From assembly GCF_007994075.1 (NCBI RefSeq), contig NZ_VIWU01000001.1, positions 5,952,001-6,016,000 of the forward strand: 64,000 nt of DNA. The letters are read 5' to 3'. Source of the stretch: Pseudonocardia hierapolitana (GTDB lineage Bacteria; Actinomycetota; Actinomycetes; Mycobacteriales; Pseudonocardiaceae). This document shows, piece after piece, positions 58,205 through 64,000 of this stretch (within the stretch, counting starts at the first letter, position 1; each line of letters opens with the position of its first letter). Below the pieces are notes generated by a model that made no database searches, was not told the DNA's origin, and worked only from the letters and a program-made list of their open reading frames with translations. The position numbers were made by a program, and so were the translations under genes.

Positions 58205-58813
58205 CTAGCCGTACCGCCACCCCGCCGTGATGAACCTGCGGAGCAGTTCGGTGTTCGAGGTGGGAGGGGGAGTGTCGGACAGGTTGCCGATGCGGTCGTC
58301 GAAGGCGCTCTGGGTGAGGGCACCCACGGCGAACAGGTAGCTCCACTCGTAGAACCCGGCCGGCTTGCCGGGGAGGGCGGCCCGCAGCGCGGCGATGAAC
58401 TCGCGCGCCATCGGGTCGAACAGCTCGCGGATCACCGGGCGCTGCATGCTCGACGGGTCGGCCGCCTCGCGCAGCACCAGCCGCCGGTACCAGGCGCCCT
58501 CCTCGGCGAGCGCGATCACGGGGTCCATGAAGGCCGCGACGATCCGGTCCAGCCCGTCCGGTGCGGTGACGTCGTCGATCTCGCGGAGCAGTCGCAGCCG
58601 CTCCTCGTTGACCTGCTGGCGCCGGGCGAAGACGGCGACGTAGAGGGCGAGCTTCGACGGGAAGTGGTAGCCGATCAGCGACAGCTTGACCCCGGCGGCC
58701 GCGGCGACCTGCCGGAGCGTGGTGCCGTGGTAGCCGGACTCGGCGAACACGCGCTCGGCGGCGTCGAGGATCCGCTCCCGCCGTTCCAGCGGCGCGTCGA
58801 CGTCGTCGGGCAT
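58205..58813 (-). CDS. TetR-family transcriptional regulator
   Basis: A 202-residue protein. The helix-turn-helix occupies about residues 10-58 (LERRERILDAAERVFAESGYHGTTLRQVAAAAGVKLSLIGYHFPSKLALYVAVF). The remainder is an all-helical ligand domain with the DUF1956/CecR-like RRLVLREAADPS and FYEWSYLFAVGALTQS segments. Start ATG 58813 (MPDDVDAPL) is chosen; an ATG at 58888 would include the operator. It diverges from the MFS-MBL-FAH operon across a 96-bp gap with a 9-bp dyad, so it probably represses that operon and itself. Confidence 0.9.
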   Translation of the reverse strand: MPDDVDAPLERRERILDAAERVFAESGYHGTTLRQVAAAAGVKLSLIGYHFPSKLALYVAVFARRQQVNEERLRLLREIDDVTAPDGLDRIVAAFMDPVIALAEEGAWYRRLVLREAADPSSMQRPVIRELFDPMAREFIAALRAALPGKPAGFYEWSYLFAVGALTQSAFDDRIGNLSDTPPPTSNTELLRRFITAGWRYG

Positions 58814-58835
58814 GCCGTCCACGGTACTGCACGAG

Positions 58836-58879
58836 CGTCCAGTCGGATATTGACCCGGCTGACTGGACGTCCGTACAGT
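58836..58879 (+). promoter_or_regulatory. TetR operator and promoter of the MFS-MBL-FAH operon
   Basis: CGTCCAGTC (58836-58844) and GACTGGACG (58861-58869) form a perfect 9-bp dyad with a 16-base spacer. TTGACC (58850-58855) and TACAGT (58874-58879), 18 bases apart, form a good promoter for the gene at 58910. The dyad arms flank the -35 and reach into the spacer, a standard repressor layout for the divergent TetR protein. Confidence 0.75.
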
Positions 58880-58909
58880 CCCCGCCATCGGCCTCGAAGG
58901 GGAGACGCG

Positions 58910-60106
58910 ATGCGACGGACGCGGTGGGTGGTGCTGGGCGGGAGCTTCCTCGCCTACATGTTCGACGCGATGGAGATCATCCTGTTGTCGCTGGCGCTCC
59001 CGGCGATCCGCGAGGACCTGCAGCTCAGCCCGGCGCAGGGTGGCCTGCTCGCCACCGCGACGCTGCTCGGCATCGGGTTGTCGAGCGTGCTCGCGGGCTA
59101 CGTGTCCGACAACTTCGGCCGCAAGACCGCCCTGATCGCCTCGCTCACGACGTTCGGGGTGTTCACCGCGGCGCTGGCGTTCGTGCCGAGCTTCGAGCTG
59201 TTCATGCTGCTGCGGTTCGTCGCCGGGTTCGGCCTCGGGGGAGTGTGGGGCGTGGTGTCGGCGTACGTCGTCGAGACGTGGCCGAGCGAGTCGCGCGGCC
59301 GCGCCGCGGCGTTCGTGCTGAGCAGCTTCCCGATCGGCGGGGTCGTCGCGGCCGTGCTGTCCGGGGTGTTCCTGCCCGACTGGCGGCTGATGTTCTTCGT
59401 CGCGGGCGCCGGTGTGGTCCTGCCGCTGCTGGTGGTGATCCCGCTCTTCCCGGAGTCGTCGGCGTGGACCGAGGCCAGGGCCGCGGACCCGGGCGGCCGG
59501 GTCTCCGTCGCCGAGATCTTCGCCCCCGACGTGCGCCGCCGGACGGTCGTCGCCACGCTCGTCGCCGGGCTCGCCCTCACCGGCTGGTGGGGCGGTTCGA
59601 CCTGGCTGCCGACCTACCTGGCCACCGACCGCGGCATCCCGACGGCGACGGTGGCAGTCTTCATGACCGTGCTGAACCTCGGCATGTTCGTGGGGTACAA
59701 CGTGTTCGGTCTGATCGCGGACCGCATCGGCCGCCGCTCGGCGATCATCCTCTCGCTGCTCGGCGTGGCCGTCACGCTCCCGCTCTACGCCCTCACCGCC
59801 AACCAGACCGCGCTGTTGTGGTTCGGGCCGCTGTTCGCCTTCTTCGCGGCGTTCACCGGCCTGTTCGGCTCGTACATCGGCGAGCTCTTCCCCACCAGGA
59901 TCCGTACCACCGGTGCCGGCTTCTGCTTCAACGTCGGCCGCGGGGTGTCGGCGTTCGCACCGTTCGGGCTCGCCGCGGTGGCCGGGATCATCGGTCTGTC
60001 CGGCGGTCTGCTGGTGTGCGCGGCGTTCTTCGCCGCCGCCGGACTGCTGACGTTCCTGCTTCCGCGTTCCGGAGTGCCCGCCGCCATCCCTGAGAGGACC
60101 GCATGA
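58910..60106 (+). CDS. MFS transporter (aromatic/carboxylate carrier type)
   Basis: A 398-residue membrane protein. RWVVLGGSFLAYMFDAMEIILLSLALPAIREDLQLSPAQGGLLATATLLGIGLSSVLAGYVSDNFGRKTALI has the N-terminal D-(A/G)-(M/Y)-(D/E) pattern, and RFVAGFGLGGVWGVVSAYVVETWPSESRGRAAAFVLSSFPIGGV follows. The second half has NVFGLIADRIGRRSAII and IGELFPTRIRTTGAGFCFNVGRG. ATG 58910 has AAGGGGAG upstream. Its operon partners, an MBL-fold hydrolase and an FAH-family enzyme, suggest uptake of an aromatic breakdown intermediate. The stop overlaps the next ATG. Confidence 0.88.
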   Translation: MRRTRWVVLGGSFLAYMFDAMEIILLSLALPAIREDLQLSPAQGGLLATATLLGIGLSSVLAGYVSDNFGRKTALIASLTTFGVFTAALAFVPSFELFMLLRFVAGFGLGGVWGVVSAYVVETWPSESRGRAAAFVLSSFPIGGVVAAVLSGVFLPDWRLMFFVAGAGVVLPLLVVIPLFPESSAWTEARAADPGGRVSVAEIFAPDVRRRTVVATLVAGLALTGWWGGSTWLPTYLATDRGIPTATVAVFMTVLNLGMFVGYNVFGLIADRIGRRSAIILSLLGVAVTLPLYALTANQTALLWFGPLFAFFAAFTGLFGSYIGELFPTRIRTTGAGFCFNVGRGVSAFAPFGLAAVAGIIGLSGGLLVCAAFFAAAGLLTFLLPRSGVPAAIPERTA

Positions 60107-61026
60107 CCACCATGCCCCCGCCCGAGCTGGTCGAGCTCGTGCCCGGAGTCTTCGCCTACATCCAGCCCGACGGCAGCTGGATGATCAACAACACCGGTGC
60201 CGTGGCCGGGGAGATCGGGCACCTGCTCGTGGACACGACGTCCACGGAGGCGCGCAACCGGGCCCTGCTCGCGGCCGTCGCGACGGTCTGCCCGGGGGAG
60301 GCGCGGGCGCTGGTCAACACCCACCACCACGGCGACCACACCTTCGGCAACTGGCTCATGCCGCCGCAGACCCCGATCATCGGCCACGTCACCTGCCGCG
60401 AGGACGTGCTGGCCGCCGGTCTCGTCGCCACGCACGTGCTCACCGGGCCCGATTACGGCAACCTGGAGGTCCGGCCGCCGGACGTCACGTTCACCGGCGC
60501 CATGACCGTGCACCTCGGCGACCGGCCGGTCGAGCTGATCCACGTCGGACCGGCCCACACGCGCAGCGACGTGATCGTCTGGCTGCCGCAGGAGCGCGTG
60601 CTCTTCGCGGGCGACCTCGCGTTCGCAGGCGGCCAGCCGTTCCTCGTGGAGGGGAGTCTCGCCGGCTACCCGCAGGCACTTGCCCGGATCCGCGAGCTGG
60701 AGCCGGACGTCCTCGTGCCCGGGCACGGGCCGGTGTGCCGGGGCGAGGAGATCCCCGCGCTGCTCGACGACCTCGCCGAGTACGCCGCGTTCGTCGACGC
60801 CGTCGCCCGTGAGCACCACGCGGCAGGCCACACGCCGATGGAGGCGGCCACCGCGGAGAAGGACAACAGGTTCGCCTCGTGGCAGGAGAGCGAGCGGCTC
60901 GTCGGCAACCTGCACCGGGCCTACAGCGAGCTGGACGGGCACCCACTTGGCACCCGGATCCCGCTCGACACCGTCTGGCCGGACATGGTCGCCTTCCACG
61001 GCGGCCCGATCGGGTGTTTCGCCTGA
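60103..61026 (+). CDS. MBL-fold metallo-hydrolase
   Basis: A 307-residue metallo-beta-lactamase-fold enzyme. The zinc motif NTHHHGDHTFGN lies near residue 70, the Asp ligand in FAGDLAFAGG near 167 and the second His in LVPGHGPVCRG near 206. VFAYIQPDGSWMINNTGAV is the usual opening of this subfamily, which includes hydrolases acting on thioesters or lactones. ATG 60103 overlaps the transporter stop. Together with the FAH-family gene it suggests hydrolysis of a ring-cleavage product or its CoA ester (inference). Confidence 0.9.
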   Translation: MTTMPPPELVELVPGVFAYIQPDGSWMINNTGAVAGEIGHLLVDTTSTEARNRALLAAVATVCPGEARALVNTHHHGDHTFGNWLMPPQTPIIGHVTCREDVLAAGLVATHVLTGPDYGNLEVRPPDVTFTGAMTVHLGDRPVELIHVGPAHTRSDVIVWLPQERVLFAGDLAFAGGQPFLVEGSLAGYPQALARIRELEPDVLVPGHGPVCRGEEIPALLDDLAEYAAFVDAVAREHHAAGHTPMEAATAEKDNRFASWQESERLVGNLHRAYSELDGHPLGTRIPLDTVWPDMVAFHGGPIGCFA

Positions 61027-61943
61027 TGCGCTGGGTCACCTACCGCTCGAGCGACGGCGCCGAGCGTCCCGGTCTGTTGCACGACGGGCGCGTGCACGGC
61101 CTGGACGGCACCCTGCTCGAGCTGATCGAGTCGGGCCTGGCCGCCGCGGCGGAGCGGGCGCTCGCCGAGCCGGTCGAGGTGGTCGATCTCGCCGACGTGC
61201 GGCTCGCCGCGCCGATCCCGCGGCCGCCGTCGGTGCGCGACTTCCTGTCCTTCGAGGAACACCTGCGGAACGCGCTGCACGCGCTGGGCCGCGACAAGGT
61301 GCCGCCGGTGTGGTTCGAGCAGCCGGTCTTCTACTTCTCCAACCCGGCCGCGATCCTCGGGCCCGACGAGGAGGTCCCGATCTCCCCCGGGTGCGAGGCC
61401 TTCGACTACGAGGTGGAGGTGGCCGCCGTCGTCGGGCGCGCAGGCAGCGACCTGACGCCCGCCGACGCGGAGTCGCACATCGCGGGCTACACGATCTTCT
61501 GCGACTGGTCCGCCCGCGACGTGCAGCAGCGCGAGTCGACCGCCGGGCTCGGGCCGGCCAAGGGCAAGGACGGCGCCACCAGCATCGGCCCCGTCCTCGT
61601 CACGCCCGACGAGCTGGAGCCACACCGCGACGGCAAGGGCTACCGCCTCGCGATGCGGGCGTCGGTGAACGGCCGCGAACTCGGCGGTGGCACCTGGGCC
61701 GACATCCACTGGTCGTTCGGGCAGATGCTCGCCTACGCCTCCCGCGGCACCCGCCTGCTTCCGGGCGATGTGATCGGCAGCGGCACGGTCGGCACGGGCT
61801 GCCTGCTGGAGCTGTCCGGGCTGCACGGGTCGCAGAGCTACCCGTGGCTGCGGCCGGGCGACGTGGTGACGATCGAGGTGGAGCAGCTCGGGGAGCTGAC
61901 GGGCCGGATCGTCGCGGGCCCGCCCGTCGTGCCACTGTCCTGA
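61026..61943 (+). CDS. Fumarylacetoacetate hydrolase family protein
   Basis: A 305-residue FAH-fold enzyme. RPPSVRDFLSFEEHLRNAL, FYFSNPAAILGPDEEV, CEAFDYEVEVAAVVGRAG (metal ligands E.E), GYTIFCDWSARDVQQRE and GPAKGKDGATSIGPVLVTPDEL are diagnostic. Later come GRELGGGTWADIHWSFGQMLAYASRG and LLPGDVIGSGTVGTG. These enzymes hydrolyse or decarboxylate beta-diketo acids or hydrate 2-oxopent-4-enoates in aromatic catabolism, using Mg or Ca. ATG 61026 shares one base with the MBL stop (TGATG); GTG 61014 would add four residues. Confidence 0.92.
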   Translation: MRWVTYRSSDGAERPGLLHDGRVHGLDGTLLELIESGLAAAAERALAEPVEVVDLADVRLAAPIPRPPSVRDFLSFEEHLRNALHALGRDKVPPVWFEQPVFYFSNPAAILGPDEEVPISPGCEAFDYEVEVAAVVGRAGSDLTPADAESHIAGYTIFCDWSARDVQQRESTAGLGPAKGKDGATSIGPVLVTPDELEPHRDGKGYRLAMRASVNGRELGGGTWADIHWSFGQMLAYASRGTRLLPGDVIGSGTVGTGCLLELSGLHGSQSYPWLRPGDVVTIEVEQLGELTGRIVAGPPVVPLS

Positions 61944-61958
61944 CCCGCGGCCGCGAGC

Positions 61959-62750
61959 TCAGGGTGCCGTGCTCCACCCTTCACGGGTGGCGATCTCCTG
62001 CAGCGCGGCCGCGGTTGCGGCGTCGGTGGGGAAGAGCGCCTCGACGACGATGTCGTCGAGGGTGATGTCGTATGCGGCGCCGAAGGTGGTGATCGCGCTG
62101 AGGAAGGACAGCTCGGCCCCGTCGTAGGTGATCCGCAGCGGCATCGCGATCTCCGCCGGGTCCGGCGGGTCTGTTCCGTCGCCGTCGCCGTGGCCGGCGA
62201 GCTCGGCGTGGAGTGCGAGGAGGTCGGGATCGCCGGTCTGGTGGGCCTGGCGGGAGAGCCGGGACAGCAGGAAGTGGCGCACCTGCGCATGGTTGGTGAC
62301 GCGGGCCGCGAAGCCGTCCGGGTGCAGGCCCAGCCGCATCATGTTGACCGGCGGTTCGAGCAGCGCGGGCGTCACCCCCGCGAGCAGGACGCGTGCCGCG
62401 TCGTTGGCGAGCAGCAGGTTCCACCGGCGGTCGACGACCACCGCGGGGTTGGGGAGGTGGGCGCGCAGGATCTGCCGGAGCGCCTGCCGCGCGGCACGCA
62501 GGTCCGGCCCGTCGAGCGGCCGCTCCCGGAAGACCGGCGCGTACCCGGCCGCCACGAGGAGCCGGTTGCGCTCGCGGAGCGGGACCTGCAGGTGCTCGGC
62601 GAGGTGCAGGACCATGCGGCGGCTCGGGACCGTCCGGCCGGTCTCGACGAAGCTGACGTGCCTGCTGGAGACGTCGGCCTGGATCGCGAGGTCGAGCTGG
62701 CTCAGCCCACGGCGTCGGCGCCACTCCCGCAGCAGGTCACCGACGTTCAC
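61959..62750 (-). CDS. XRE-family regulator with MmyB-like domain
   Basis: A 263-residue protein starting at GTG 62750. Helix-turn-helix at residues 1-60 (NVGDLLREWRRRRGLSQLDLAIQADVSSRHVSFVETGRTVPSRRMVLHLAEHLQVPLRERNRLLVAAGYAPVF), then the MmyB-like domain with LRAHLPNPAVVVDRRWNLLLANDAARVLLAGVTPALLEPPVNMMRLGLHPDGFAARVTN. It is divergent from a SnoaL-like gene, the most likely local target. Its stop lies 16 bases from the convergent FAH gene stop. Confidence 0.9.
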   Translation of the reverse strand: MNVGDLLREWRRRRGLSQLDLAIQADVSSRHVSFVETGRTVPSRRMVLHLAEHLQVPLRERNRLLVAAGYAPVFRERPLDGPDLRAARQALRQILRAHLPNPAVVVDRRWNLLLANDAARVLLAGVTPALLEPPVNMMRLGLHPDGFAARVTNHAQVRHFLLSRLSRQAHQTGDPDLLALHAELAGHGDGDGTDPPDPAEIAMPLRITYDGAELSFLSAITTFGAAYDITLDDIVVEALFPTDAATAAALQEIATREGWSTAP

Positions 62751-62836
62751 CGCCCGAGTTCTACCGACCCGGGGGCACCTGCGCCACTACCTGGCATGTC
62801 ATGGCGGGATCGCGCCCGGAGCGCGAGATTCGAGGC

Positions 62837-63214
62837 ATGACGACGACCGAGACCGAACGCAACCGGAAGATCGTGCTCGACGGATTCGCGGAGTTCGCGC
62901 GGGGCAACAGGGACGTCCTGAGGACCCTCATCGCGGCGGACTTCGTCGAGCACAGCCCGGGCAACCCCTCGGGCCGGGACGCGTTCATCGAGCACATCCT
63001 GAACAGTCCGTTCGCCCGCTCCCGGCTGGAGGTCAAGCGCGTGATCGCCGACGGCGCGTACGTCGTGATCCACTACCGCATGGTCGAACCCGGCGAGGAG
63101 CGCGGCACCGCCGTCGTCGACATCGTGCGCATGCAGGACGGCTTGATCGTCGAGCACTGGGACGTGCTGCAGCCCGTCCCTGAGCCGGGGCTGGTGCCGA
63201 ACGGGATGTTCTGA
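62837..63214 (+). CDS. SnoaL-like (NTF2-fold) protein
   Basis: A 125-residue protein of the SnoaL-like cone-shaped fold. TERNRKIVLDGFAEFARGNRDVLRTLIAADFVEHSPGNPSGRDAFIEHILNSPF has the typical His of NTF2-like enzymes. VKRVIADGAYVVIHYRMVEPGEERGTAVVDIVRMQDGLIVEHWDVLQPVPE completes the sheet. This subgroup often accompanies quinone or polyketide oxidoreductases but is mostly uncharacterised. ATG 62837 (MTTTETERN) is preferred over 62801, which adds a basic tail with no family match. It is divergent from the XRE regulator, its probable controller. Confidence 0.87.
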   Translation: MTTTETERNRKIVLDGFAEFARGNRDVLRTLIAADFVEHSPGNPSGRDAFIEHILNSPFARSRLEVKRVIADGAYVVIHYRMVEPGEERGTAVVDIVRMQDGLIVEHWDVLQPVPEPGLVPNGMF

Positions 63215-63254
63215 GTCACCGACGGGCACCGAACTCGCGCGTTCCGCGGAACGC

Positions 63255-64000
63255 TCAGGCGGCCGTGCGGATCCGGCGGGGCAGCAGGGCGTCGAGGAAG
63301 GGGTCCGGGTCGAGCCGGTCGCCCTCCCAGTCCGGGGTGAGTGTGGTGTGGTCGATCTGTAGCCGGGCGCGGGTGTGCATCTCGATCAGGCTCTCGGTGT
63401 TACCGGTCAACGGCGTCGGGGCGGCCGGGATGGGGGTGTTGTCGGGTCGGCGGAACTCCCACCGCCCGGCCAGCCACCGGATGCGGTAGCCGTGGTCGTG
63501 GATCAGCCGGTGGTGGAACGAGCACACCAGGATCAGGTTGTCGACATCGGTGCGGCCGCCGAACCACCAGGGGATGACGTGGTGGGCGTGCAGGTGGCGG
63601 GTGTGGCTGCAGCCGGGGAACTGACACCCCTCCCCATCCCGCACAGTCAACGCGGCGATCTGGGCCGGGGTGGCCAGGCGCCGGTTGCGCCCCGGGTACA
63701 TCCGGTTGCCGCGGCGGTCGTTGAGCAGGAGCTGCACCCGGGCATCACACGCCAGCCGCTCGGCGGTGGGGTGCGGAACCTCGGGGCCGTCGTCGAGGCG
63801 GGCGGTGCCGGTCGTGGCGTCCAGGTGCACGATCACCTGCGCCCGCCCGCGCTCCACCGTCGCCCCCGAGCCCGCCTCGGAGTCGGAGTCGGAGTCGGTG
63901 TGGGCGTGGCCGTTCACCAGGGCGAGCAGCGCGTCCGCACGCCGTGCAGCCACCCGATCCACCGCCGGCCCGGGTTCCTGCTCCCGCGCCCGCTGCTGCG
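63255..64000 (-). CDS. 13E12-family HNH endonuclease, 3' portion
   Basis: The last 248 codons are visible; the gene continues beyond the right edge. The HNH treble clef is intact: VRDGEGCQFPGCSHTRHLHAHHVIPWWFGGRTDVDNLILVCSFHHRLIHDHGYRIRW, with both CxxC pairs and the HH..P catalytic strand. Upstream visible sequence (AERLACDARVQLLLNDRRGNRMYPGRNRRLATPAQIAAL) belongs to the DUF222/13E12 family. It is a distinct copy from the gene at 7926, with different zinc-finger spacing. Whether it also has an SOS box cannot be seen here. Confidence 0.9.
   Translation of the reverse strand, partial: QQRAREQEPGPAVDRVAARRADALLALVNGHAHTDSDSDSEAGSGATVERGRAQVIVHLDATTGTARLDDGPEVPHPTAERLACDARVQLLLNDRRGNRMYPGRNRRLATPAQIAALTVRDGEGCQFPGCSHTRHLHAHHVIPWWFGGRTDVDNLILVCSFHHRLIHDHGYRIRWLAGRWEFRRPDNTPIPAAPTPLTGNTESLIEMHTRARLQIDHTTLTPDWEGDRLDPDPFLDALLPRRIRTAA

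Noticed and set aside
1..64000. CRISPR arrays, tRNA or rRNA genes, insertion sequences, phage attachment sites
   Set aside because: No regularly spaced repeats, cloverleaf-like segments, transposase-like products or tRNA-bounded direct repeats were seen. The HNH genes are of the 13E12 family and are not accompanied by recognisable element ends.

Overview
High-GC actinobacterial DNA, most like Pseudonocardiaceae or a neighbouring Actinomycetes family. Supporting signs are the very high GC, frequent GTG starts, ATGA/GTGA gene overlaps, 13E12-type HNH genes, a LexA box of mycobacterial type and a SAM-IV riboswitch. Taxonomy is inferred from style only; no 16S or other marker is present.

Layout. 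1-7.7 kb: catabolic and transport genes with local regulators (CoxG-like tail, LysR, MFS, hydrolase/TetR pair with twin operators, alcohol dehydrogenase with a Bcr/CflA exporter, cyclophilin-like lipoprotein and divergent HTH gene). 7.9-9.9 kb: a 13E12 HNH protein with an SOS box on its start codon, and a PPOX-fold oxidoreductase. 10-17.8 kb: a tightly coupled operon of two transporters, SDR, UbiD decarboxylase, UbiX prenyl-FMN synthase, VOC protein, luciferase-like oxidoreductase and a DUF1185 gene with an apparent frameshift, facing an FAD monooxygenase. This is probably uptake and decarboxylating breakdown of an aromatic or heteroaromatic acid.

19-51.5 kb is a large sulfur-scavenging island. 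It holds (a) a TauD-like dioxygenase with a betaine-type ABC importer; (b) a class-V aminotransferase behind a SAM-IV riboswitch; (c) an 11-gene chain with a dipeptide-type ABC importer, four luciferase-like flavin monooxygenases, a DUF1684 protein and two flavin reductases, preceded by an S-box SAM riboswitch; (d) ssuD with an MFS transporter; and (e) an operon with two sugar-type ABC importers lacking ATPases around a DszA-like monooxygenase, SfnB and a DszC-like protein. Units a, c and e each begin with a short peptide gene carrying the same H-V-D-(L/F)-C-R...C signature, read here as cysteine-sensing attenuation leaders. In unit c the riboswitch P1 helix contains the leader's ribosome-binding site, so SAM and cysteine signals may be nested. 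Three copies of one near-identical long palindrome close transcription units at 24.2, 38.7 and 51.5 kb. Two micro-ORFs fill the only gaps in otherwise overlapping gene chains.

51.6-64 kb: DUF899 protein, a MocR-type regulator and DMT transporter whose start codons share one CATG, a Gfo/Idh/MocA oxidoreductase with an aromatic-acid-type MFS carrier, a scar of two gene fragments (hydrolase tail and LysR tail), a TetR/MFS/MBL/FAH catabolic cluster with a clear operator, an XRE regulator, a SnoaL-like protein and the 3' part of a second 13E12 HNH gene.

All assignments come from reading translated sequence and remembered family features; no database search was run.
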